Source: a virus. Taken from it: a stretch of DNA of 45,502 nucleotides. The notes under the pieces were generated by a model. It was given only the letters and a program-made list of their open reading frames with translations, searched no databases and was not told the origin of the DNA. The position numbers and the translations under genes are program-made. The stretch is taken from positions 1-45,502 of IMG/VR virus record IMGVR_UViG_3300010412_000433. One strand, written 5' to 3'. This document shows, piece after piece, positions 36,401 to 43,700 of this stretch. Each line of letters starts with the position of its first letter. Within the stretch, counting starts at the first letter, position 1.

Positions 36401-39007
36401 ACCAGTATCACCTTGAATACCGTCAGTGCCTTGTGAACCAGTTGTTCCCTGTGAACCAGTTGTTCCCTGTGAACCAGTTGTTCCCTGTGACCCTGTTGTT
36501 CCCTGTGACCCTGTTGTGCCTTGAGTACCTGTTGCACCTTGTGAACCAGTTGTTCCTTGTGTACCATCAGTACCTTGCGATCCTGTAGTACCTTGTGAAC
36601 CAGTTGTTCCTTGTGTACCATCAGTACCTTGTGATCCTGTTGTTCCCTGCGAACCTGTAGTACCTTGCGATCCTGTAGTACCTTGCGATCCTGTAGTACC
36701 TTGTGAACCAGTTGTGCCCTGTGAACCAGTGGTTCCTTGTATACCATCAGTACCTTGTGAACCAGTTGTTCCTTGTGATCCTGTAGTACCTTGTGATCCT
36801 GTAGTACCTTGAGTACCAGTTGCGCCTTGAGTACCTTGAGTTCCTGATCCAGTTGTACCTTGTGATCCTGTAGTACCTTGAGTACCTGTAGCACCTTGTG
36901 TACCTGCTCCAGTAGTACCTTGTGAACCTGTTGGTCCTTGTAATCCTGTAGGGGCCGCTTCAACCCATTGTGAGCTAGTACCATCATCGTAGTAAACCAT
37001 TAAACGGCCATTTACGCTATCCCACCATAAATCTCCTGGATCAGTTGGAGATCCTGGAACACTATCAGATACTGTTACAGAGGCTCCACCTCCGGAACCA
37101 TCTGCACCTTGTGTTCCAGTAGTACCCTGAGTTCCCTGTGTACCTGCTCCAGTAGTACCTTGAATACCAGTATCACCTTGAATACCGTCAGTACCTTGAG
37201 TTCCCTGAGTACCTGCTCCAGTAGTACCTTGAATACCAGTATCACCTTGAATACCATCAGTACCTTGTGAACCTGTAGTACCTTGTGAACCAGTTGTGCC
37301 CTGTGAACCAGTTGTGCCCTGTGAACCAGTTGTGCCCTGTGAACCAGTTGTGCCCTGTGAACCAGTTGTGCCTTGAATACCTTGAGCACCTGTAGTACCT
37401 TGAGTACCGTCGGCACCTTGAGTACCTGTTGCACCTTGTGAACCAGTAGTACCCTGTGCGCCAGTAGTACCTTGAGCACCTGTTGCTCCAGGAGTACCTC
37501 CTAAATTTACATCCCACGCAGCATAAGTTCCAGATCCAGTAGTAGTACTAACATTAATAGATATTGCACCTGAGCCTGAGTTATAAGATATAACCAAACC
37601 TTCCATAGAGTTGTCAATATCATAAGCGACAATTACAGTTTGACCTGGAGAATATGCTAAACCTGTATCTACAGTAAGATTTAACGTTCCTGTTTGTATT
37701 GTGCGAGAATCTGTAGATGTAGTAGAATAAATATCTCCTTCAGTACCTTGAGTACCAGTTGTACCTTGAGCGCCAGTAGTACCTTGAGCGCCTGTTGTAC
37801 CTTGTGTACCATCAGCACCTTGAGTACCAGTTGTGCCTTGTGAACCAGTTGTGCCTTGTGAACCAGTTGTTCCCTGCGACCCTGTTGTACCTTGAGTACC
37901 ATCAGCGCCTTGAGTACCAGTTGTGCCTTGTGAACCAGTTGTGCCTTGGGAACCAGTTGTGCCTTGAGTACCGTCAGCACCTTGAGTACCTGTTGTGCCT
38001 TGAGAACCAGTTGTACCCTGTGCGCCAGTAGTACCTTGAGTACCAGTAGTACCTTGAGTACCTGTTGCACCCTGTGAACCAGTTGTACCTTGTGATCCTG
38101 TAGTACCCTGTGCGCCAGTAGTACCTTGGGTACCATCAGCACCTTGAGTACCTGTTGCACCCTGTGAACCAGTTGTTCCTTGTGATCCTGTAGTACCCTG
38201 TGCGCCAGTAGTACCTTGAGTACCTGTTGCACCTTGAGTACCTGTTGCACCTTGTGAACCAGTTGTGCCTTGTGAACCAGTTGTGCCCTGTGAACCAGTT
38301 GTGCCTTGAGTACCGTCAGCACCTTGAGTACCTGTTGTGCCTTGAGAACCAGTTGTGCCCTGTGAACCAATTGTACCCTGTGATCCTGTAGTACCTTGAA
38401 TACCATCAGCACCTTGAGTACCTGTTGCACCCTGTGAACCAGTTATACCCTGTGCGCCAGTAGTACCTTGAGTACCATCAGCGCCTTGAATACCATCAAC
38501 ACCTTGAGTACCAGTAGTACCTTGAGCACCAGTAGTACCTTGAGCACCAGTAGTACCTTGAGTACCATCAGCGCCTTGAATACCAGTTATGCCTTGAACA
38601 CCTTGAGCACCATCCGCGCCAATAGCACCGCCTAAATTTACATCCCAATCAGCATAAACACCACTACCAGTAATAGAAGCAATATCAGCAATCATAGCTC
38701 CAGTAGCTGGATTATAAGAGCTAACATCGCCTTCCATATAATTAAGTTCATCATAGGCGATAACAACTGACTGGCCTGCTGTATAAGCTAGGCCAGTTTC
38801 AACTGTAAGGTTTTGAATACCGGTAGCAATCGTTAAAGAAGTAGTTGATGTTGTTGCATAACGATCGCCAATTGTGCCTTGAAGTCCTTGAATACCTTGA
38901 ACTCCAACAGTAGGCAAAGCTAAGTTATTAACTTCAATAGTATTTGTAACGGCTTGTAAAGTTACTGTTGTACCGTTAGTTTCAGTAACGTCAATAATAT
39001 AAGTCAT
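33482..39007 (-). CDS. Giant collagen-like tail-fibre protein, 1841 residues
   Basis: A very long fibre. About 1,100 residues are collagen-like G-x-y repeats in blocks at roughly residues 126-424, 503-640, 686-1049, 1383-1510 and 1560-1725 (GTTGSQGTTGTQ hexads and variants). Between them are globular inserts: two copies of a beta domain (about 45-125 and 424-502, sharing NLTV-x-TGLAY and AWDVNLGG-like endings), two copies of a GDLWWDSVNGRLM module (640-686, 1510-1559), a large central domain (about 1049-1382) and a C-terminal knob (1725-1841, ending VTRVTVTMKVTL). The repeats lack proline. The ATG at 39007 overlaps the upstream stop by ATGA. Probably a trimeric long fibre carrying host-recognition domains; direct repeats make it prone to length change. 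Confidence 0.85.
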   Translation of the reverse strand: MTYIIDVTETNGTTVTLQAVTNTIEVNNLALPTVGVQGIQGLQGTIGDRYATTSTTSLTIATGIQNLTVETGLAYTAGQSVVIAYDELNYMEGDVSSYNPATGAMIADIASITGSGVYADWDVNLGGAIGADGAQGVQGITGIQGADGTQGTTGAQGTTGAQGTTGTQGVDGIQGADGTQGTTGAQGITGSQGATGTQGADGIQGTTGSQGTIGSQGTTGSQGTTGTQGADGTQGTTGSQGTTGSQGTTGSQGATGTQGATGTQGTTGAQGTTGSQGTTGSQGATGTQGADGTQGTTGAQGTTGSQGTTGSQGATGTQGTTGTQGTTGAQGTTGSQGTTGTQGADGTQGTTGSQGTTGSQGTTGTQGADGTQGTTGSQGTTGSQGTTGSQGTTGTQGADGTQGTTGAQGTTGAQGTTGTQGTEGDIYSTTSTDSRTIQTGTLNLTVDTGLAYSPGQTVIVAYDIDNSMEGLVISYNSGSGAISINVSTTTGSGTYAAWDVNLGGTPGATGAQGTTGAQGTTGSQGATGTQGADGTQGTTGAQGIQGTTGSQGTTGSQGTTGSQGTTGSQGTTGSQGTTGSQGTDGIQGDTGIQGTTGAGTQGTQGTDGIQGDTGIQGTTGAGTQGTQGTTGTQGADGSGGGASVTVSDSVPGSPTDPGDLWWDSVNGRLMVYYDDGTSSQWVEAAPTGLQGPTGSQGTTGAGTQGATGTQGTTGSQGTTGSGTQGTQGATGTQGTTGSQGTTGSQGTTGSQGTDGIQGTTGSQGTTGSQGTTGSQGTTGSQGTTGSQGTTGSQGTDGTQGTTGSQGTTGSQGTDGTQGTTGSQGATGTQGTTGSQGTTGSQGTTGSQGTTGSQGTTGSQGTDGIQGDTGIQGTTGAGTQGTQGTDGIQGDTGIQGTTGAGTQGTQGTDGIQGDTGIQGTTGAGTQGATGTQGTTGSQGTDGIQGTTGAGTQGATGTQGTTGSQGTTGSQGTTGSQGTTGSQGTTGSQGTTGSQGTDGTQGTTGSQGTTGSQGTTGTQGTTGSQGTTGSQGTDGTQGVQGTTGSQGTTGAADQDVLDTKKTRIGFPYDPDTGYEVSLSYSGANRQLTITPLNSPAEFVVYTGGVKRTKSGAQVSTAHADTSDGYFIYYDETGALTTSTTAWNLLKHAPVASIVYNATDNDATFALMELHTADRDPELHSRLHFGDGTRISSVPGLPSITGYSLNSDTTDSVTWGASYVRVLDEDIELDTNTITDGGTYRVVYRNNTVGEWAVQTSTFGDAKGVPFLTNGTTLCYNQYTGSAWQKTAVNTAGSGQWVNMWLCATTEIDPTKRYFLVPGQAAHDSEAAATAEEISSINWGDMSPQELITVARFTYNAKSNLSTSTHYAQLTNIRVQFNNFAIVSGGVGADGAQGIQGIQGVQGTTGSQGTTGTQGTTGSQGTTGSQGTTGSQGTTGSQGTTGTQGTTGSQGTTGSQGTDGTQGTTGSQGTTGTQGTDGTQGTQGTTGSGTQGTQGTTGSGTQGTDGTQGVQGTDGGAGGASVSVGDSPPGSPDPGDLWWDSVNGRLMIYYADGSSSQWVEAAPTGLQGPTGLQGTTGAGTQGATGTQGTTGSQGTDGIQGTTGAGTQGATGTQGTTGSQGTTGSQGTTGSQGTTGSQGTTGSQGATGTQGTTGSQGTTGSQGTDGTQGTTGSQGTTGTQGTTGSQGTTGSQGTTGSQGTNGTQGTQGTTGSGTQGTQGTTGTQGTTGASTKALTYVIDGGGSAITTGSKGYLAVPFACTVADWTIVADQTGSIVVDVKRSTYSGFPTTSTIAGSEKPTLSSARKNQDTSLTTWTTSLSAGDILEFNVDSATTVTRVTVTMKVTL
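33835..34325 (-). repeat. Collagen-coding repeat block 5 of giant fibre
   Basis: Imperfect 18-base units coding alternating G-T-T and G-S-Q/G-T-Q. Some units are identical at DNA level, offering recombination targets. Confidence 0.9.
34480..34855 (-). repeat. Collagen-coding repeat block 4 of giant fibre
   Basis: Same hexad type, between the central globular domain and the second GDLWWDSVNGRLM module, with one GTGT-like irregular stretch (GSGTQ) near 34540. Confidence 0.9.
35860..36945 (-). repeat. Collagen-coding repeat block 3 of giant fibre (longest)
   Basis: The longest repeat block, about 1.1 kb, mixing GTTGSQ, GADGTQ/GTDGIQ and GDTGIQ units. Three copies of a longer GTDGIQGDTGIQGTTG-like unit occur in tandem near 36230-36430. 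Confidence 0.9.
37090..37495 (-). repeat. Collagen-coding repeat block 2 of giant fibre
   Basis: Between the second beta-domain copy and the first GDLWWDSVNGRLM module. A run of five near-identical 18-base units (GTTGSQ) sits at about 37270-37370. Confidence 0.9.
37740..38630 (-). repeat. Collagen-coding repeat block 1 of giant fibre
   Basis: About 890 bases of G-x-y triplets with more GAD/GAT units than the later blocks; lies between the two copies of the beta domain. Confidence 0.9.
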
Positions 39008-39348
39008 CTAGTAACTTCTTGTTTCACTCGTGCTTTGCCTTCAATTAATCTCTTTACATATCCATCTCCTGCGGTATAAACTTCAAGATCATAGTAATAC
39101 GTTCCAGCCGTCATTGCGGTAGAAATTGCATTTGCCAATGTCATTGTAATCTGTCCGTCTGTAGGCGGACTACCTATTTCGCAGGTAAAAGATGCAGAAA
39201 GAATAGTAGAGTCTTTTTTCGGACGAAGCTGAGCCCTGGCGCTATAGCCTGTTAAATCGAGTGGATCACCAACGGAGTCCTTAACAGTTATTCCTAAGGA
39301 ATAATCCGAGCCTTGATCTATTGTAATATCGTAAGTTCCTGCAGTCAT
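39004..39348 (-). CDS. Beta-sandwich tail/baseplate protein (BppU-like N-domain)
   Basis: A 114-residue protein. TYDITIDQGSDYSLGITVKDS, DPLDLTGYSARAQLRPKKDS and TYYYDLEVYTAGDGYVKRLIEGKARV form the repeated pattern of a phage Ig-like beta sandwich, common as a baseplate or fibre-attachment domain (BppU N-terminal family). It is first in the operon from the promoter at 39423-39451, with about 70 bases of leader containing a TGAGC/GCTCA hairpin, and is coupled to the giant fibre by ATGA. It probably connects the fibre to the tail. Confidence 0.78.
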   Translation of the reverse strand: MTAGTYDITIDQGSDYSLGITVKDSVGDPLDLTGYSARAQLRPKKDSTILSASFTCEIGSPPTDGQITMTLANAISTAMTAGTYYYDLEVYTAGDGYVKRLIEGKARVKQEVTR

Positions 39349-39422
39349 GTGTCTATTTTCAATGCTTGAGCGAAGGCTCAGGGGTTGGACTGCTTAAAGC
39401 AGAGTTATTCAAATTTACCAAA

Positions 39423-39451
39423 ATTATATCAATCGCTAACAAATTTGTCAA
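39423..39451 (-). promoter_or_regulatory. Leftward sigma70-type promoter for collagen-fibre operon
   Basis: Read leftward: TTGACA (39451-39446), 17-bp spacer, TATAAT (39428-39423), preceded by AAAAAATAACAC, so it carries both consensus boxes and the A-rich upstream stretch of the early promoters. Predicted start is near 39416. Confidence 0.75.
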
Positions 39452-39472
39452 GTGTTATTTTTTGATAACTGG

Positions 39473-39772
39473 TTATTGATAGAAAATTTCAACAGCAGAG
39501 TTTACTGCATTTTGAATATTTACATCACTTGCATTTTGAATTTGTTCAACTGTAAAAGAAGCATTTTGTGCTAATAATATCCACATCATTTTATGAGCCA
39601 TACCACTTACATTATTTAATGCAAGTAAAGCCCATTTTAATCGCAAATCATGATTAATTGTTGCTGGATCTTCTATACGAATAGCTTCTGCGGCAATAGC
39701 TATTGCTGTAGAAACTTTTCCAATTAAAGAATAATCAACGTGTAATTGATAAAGTTCATCATATGTTGCCAT
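39473..39772 (-). CDS. Hypothetical small structural-operon protein
   Basis: A 99-residue helical protein (MATYDELYQLHVDYSLIGK, AIAIAAEAIRIEDP, LLALNNVSGMAHKMMWILLAQN). No family recognised. It ends the 40767-39473 part of the leftward gene run; a new promoter follows in the 124-base gap, which also has a short hairpin. Confidence 0.6.
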   Translation of the reverse strand: MATYDELYQLHVDYSLIGKVSTAIAIAAEAIRIEDPATINHDLRLKWALLALNNVSGMAHKMMWILLAQNASFTVEQIQNASDVNIQNAVNSAVEIFYQ

Positions 39773-39781
39773 TTATATCTC

Positions 39782-40390
39782 CTATAAATTTTCTTCCCAA
39801 GGATGATAACTTCCAGGTTTGATATAGTCAATAGCTGCTGCTACACCTTTATCTGAAAAGTTAAGCCAAGAACGAATTGATTCTACTTGTTCTTCTGGGT
39901 TCTGTATTAGTTTTTCGTATGATAACTGAAAAACAGGAAATTCTTTAGAAACTATGTTTACTGAGTGAATACGAGAGGGAAGTTCTTTTGTAATTAAATG
40001 AGTCATAGTTTTTTCAAAAGTCGGTAATATTATATCAGGTACATTTTCTGCAGCTTTTAAAGTTAATTTAAATCGATGATCCGCAATACTATATGGATCT
40101 CTCCAAATATGCACAAGACCTGGATTTTTTAATCTTTTCATAGCTTGAAGTAATTTACTAGCATCTCTAGAATACCAAGGATGTTTTACGCCCCAAGAAG
40201 TATAATTTTCTCTAATTTGAGATAATATTATTTCAAATTCATACCAATTATTATTTCTTACTGCTCTTATTAATGTTGGCTCTTCGTTATACTCATTAGC
40301 ATTAGGAAATGATAATCCTAAATGACGAATAACTCCAGCTATAGCTGTAGTACCACCTCTTCCACATCCTGTTATAATTAACTCGTTCAT
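39782..40390 (-). CDS. Sulfotransferase-like P-loop protein
   Basis: A 202-residue protein beginning LIITGCGRGGTTAIAGVIR, the 5'-phosphosulfate-binding loop (G-x-x-R-x-G-T-T/S) of PAPS-dependent sulfotransferases, followed by GVKHPW and LVHIWRDPYSI, the 3'-phosphate-binding R-D-P motif. Later QLSYEKLIQNPEEQV is the L-x-Y-E-x-L segment. The core is shorter than in eukaryotic enzymes (usually over 250 residues). The ATG at 40390 overlaps the upstream stop by ATGA. It is inside the fibre operon and may sulfate a glycan or tyrosine on virion proteins. Confidence 0.78.
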   Translation of the reverse strand: MNELIITGCGRGGTTAIAGVIRHLGLSFPNANEYNEEPTLIRAVRNNNWYEFEIILSQIRENYTSWGVKHPWYSRDASKLLQAMKRLKNPGLVHIWRDPYSIADHRFKLTLKAAENVPDIILPTFEKTMTHLITKELPSRIHSVNIVSKEFPVFQLSYEKLIQNPEEQVESIRSWLNFSDKGVAAAIDYIKPGSYHPWEENL

Positions 40391-40767
40391 GAAAATGTTA
40401 TATCTCCAGATGTTACCCAAGAAGCAGGTAATACATTATACCAATTAAACATAGTACGAGTACCATTCCAACTACCACTTGAAAGGCTTTTACTGCCTAC
40501 TCCCGGAATAGTGACTGTAGAAAAGGGAGGTGTTCCACTCCAATTTCCGTATACTGCAAAGTATAAATCTCTTTGAGTTCCAGGATAAATTTCATACATA
40601 TAACACTCAGCAAGTGCTGCACCTGCAACTGTTCCAGTTGCAGTACCAATAGTATAATCGTAATCTGAAAAACCTCTTACTTCTTCGTATGTAGAAGGAA
40701 AATCTATTCCAGCTGTAATAGTATATAAACCACTATCATTAGCAGCGCATAAAAGTACTTGACTCAT
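40387..40767 (-). CDS. Putative fibre accessory protein
   Basis: A 126-residue protein (MSQVLLCAANDSGLYTITAG to DITFS), beta-rich, with Gly/Ser/Thr and aromatic residues (FAVYGNWSGTPPFST), typical of small phage tail proteins. It follows the giant neighbour with a TAATG overlap and precedes the sulfotransferase-like gene by ATGA. The start at 40767 is chosen over the in-frame ATG at 40797 because of the overlap. Function unknown. Confidence 0.65.
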   Translation of the reverse strand: MSQVLLCAANDSGLYTITAGIDFPSTYEEVRGFSDYDYTIGTATGTVAGAALAECYMYEIYPGTQRDLYFAVYGNWSGTPPFSTVTIPGVGSKSLSSGSWNGTRTMFNWYNVLPASWVTSGDITFS

Positions 40768-43700
40768 TATTGTATTCCCATTCCAGAAATTACCCATACA
40801 GTAGAGTCTGTTTTAACTGCATTTGCAATTGCATTTTGATTTAAAGTAACTGGATTAGTTGTAGAGCTATCACCTGCTTTATACAAACTACCAGAACTAA
40901 GCGTAATTGTTTTAGTAGCTCCTGCACGATTTACAAAAGTAAGAATTGTACCGATTGGGTATGGTATACTAGCTGTAATTGAAACATTTCCTGTCATATA
41001 AATAATTCTTTTTTGAGAATCTGCTTCAACAGTACTATATGTAGTACCGCCAGCTGGTTGATAGACTAAATTAGCAGCTGTAGAAACTTCTGCATATAAA
41101 CCAACGATATCAATTGTTCCATAACCAGTCCCAGTACCCCAGCTTACTAATTGCACAGTTGGACGATTATAATCTCCTACAGCGCTTCCATTCCATTTAA
41201 CTGTTCCATGCCACGGAACTGATACTGTCTTAGAATACACTGTTGAACCAGAACCTTCAGTAATTGGAAAATAATATAAAGTATCAGAGTTTCCACTTAC
41301 AGTTCCAGATGCATTTTCTCCACCAATAACACATGCAACAGCCTTTGGATAATTTGTATTAGAACCAGAAGTAAACGCTGATACTACTTTGTAAGATAAA
41401 GTTACATCCAACATCATTTCACCAGGTACAGGAATTGCTGTTGAATCTAATGAAGCTCTTAATCTTTGATAGTAGTTACCAGAAGGACATACCATTCGAA
41501 TATAGCCATTTGGACTACCACCTGAAGTATAGTATGTTGAAGAACCTCCATCACTACCTGAAGTAGTCCAATAGTCTGCATTAGATGAAGTAATAGCTGT
41601 AGCATTTGCAATAGTATCATGTACAAAGTCACCATCAGGAACTATTCTTTGTCTCCACGAAGCTGGAGCGCCATCAGTAGTTATTAATGCAGCTGTAGAC
41701 CACTCAGCTGGATAAATTGTATCAGTATCTAGTGAGCTAATTGCGGTTGCAGTAGTTACCCACAAATAATCACTAGTAGAAGCCGTAGGTACTGTTGCTT
41801 GCCAACCATTATCGGGAAGTGAGCCAGAAACTACTTGAGTACTAAAAGTATAAGTATGATTACTTGCTGGTAAGCTTCCAGGTGCACTTGAAGTTGTAGT
41901 TCTTTGATATAAGTATGCAGTAGCAGTACGTAAACCTGTACCGATCATGCTAATATCTGTTACACCATCTGTTGTCGCATTACCACCAAAAGCTATAAAA
42001 AGTCTATGGTATGCTGGAGTACTTGCTGGTTTGTATGGTCCTGCAAAATATGCTCCATTTTTAAGCATAGTATATGATCTTCCATTCCAAATAAGAGACC
42101 ATACATCATTAGCTGTATGTGGAGTAACAGACTCATCAACAATTCCAGTAGCAGCTCCTGTATCTGACCAATACGATATACCGGGATTTCCACTACCACC
42201 ACCATAATTCTGTTGAAAGTAAAAAGCCGCAGCTACTCTAGCATGATCGTCTCCAGAACTCATATCTGAATAATCTGAAAAACCTACCATGAAAGATTGA
42301 TTAGTTTGAGTTGCACCATAAGTTTTAAAGTCTAATCTAACAGGGCCAGTATAGGCTTCGTCTGAATAAACACATAAATCCCAACCCGCAGCATTCCATA
42401 TCGTAATTTGATCTTCGCCATAAATATTAGCGATTCCTGATCCATCACTATAATCTACTAAAGTTAACTGACCTTGAGGATAATTATCAATTTTTACAGT
42501 TTGAGTTTTATAAAGCGTACGCGTTAATCCTCCACGACTAAAAACAGCTTTATAAGTAACACTATATTCAGTAGTATCTTGAGGAATATTATTTGCTACA
42601 TATACTCCAGTACTTGTTCCCATTGTAATATAGGCAGTTACCATTCCCGGAGAAGGTGTACCAGTAATACTATCGACAGTGTAAGTAACATCTCCAGATG
42701 TTGTTACTTCTTGGCCATCGAGAAAAGTTCGAAATGTTCCACCTGTAATTGGATACTGACTACTACCTACAAGACCATTTGTACTTGCTAAAATATTACA
42801 GGTTTCATTATCAAGATAGCCAGTAAATACTGCTGGAATTTTTCTTAATGAGCATTTATCAAAAAGAAAATCAACTTCACCAGCAACAACCTGATAATTT
42901 ATATAATTCATCCATCTAATGCCTTTATTAGGCCTAAATTTTGAATCTACTGGATGCTCATTCCAAGCATTTTGACCACTTATATAAGTATAATATTTTA
43001 CCCAATTTGAAGTAGTGGCAACCGCACCAGCTGGTAAATACATATAGGTACCACCTTCACCACTTAATGAAATCCAATCGTTAACTTTACCTCCTATAGA
43101 TGGAGAAGAAGAATCATCTGCCAAGTCTTTACCAGTATTAAAGTAATAATAGCCACCACCGCCACCACCTTGCTGAGAATATATTGTCCACCATCCTGTT
43201 GTACTTCCATCTACCGTATCATAATCTCCATAGTTACTGTTATTGGTTACTCGAGCGTAATTTGTCGTACCACTAGAATCTCCAATATAATTATATCTAA
43301 CATTAGGTCTTGATTCTACTGGAAATTCGGTAACTGGGCCAGTTGAGTCTCCATAAAGAATTACCGGATTACTGGTTTTATTGTGATCTGTGCTTGGAGA
43401 AGATGCATCGTAAAAAGCTTGATCTCTAAACCAATTAAATGTTTTTCCAATTATTGGTTTAATTTTTATAGAAGTAGGATTAGTTCCTGTAATAGTCTCA
43501 TATAGTTGTGCATCCGTTCCTTCTATTTTCCAAGCTCTTCCTGTATTTACGTTGGCTCCATATTCGTCTACAGGTGATAATCCAATCAAGTGATATATAG
43601 CAGGACTTGGTGGGCTGTCAGTCTTTATATACATAGACCATTCATAAACAGCATCTTCTACGTCTACCTGCATATCTTCTACAGTACAAAGAATTACGTC

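Noticed and set aside
33808-38430. Long alternative-frame ORFs across the collagen-coding DNA (both strands), reading as Val/Leu/Lys/Gln-rich or Ser/Thr/Leu-rich repeats
   Set aside because: They are frame shadows of 18-base collagen repeats. They have no ribosome-binding sites, no domain, and coincide exactly with the G-x-y blocks.
33835-38630. CRISPR-like repeat array
   Set aside because: Repeat units are 9-18 bases, contiguous and protein-coding, without spacers or palindromic repeats of 25-40 bases.
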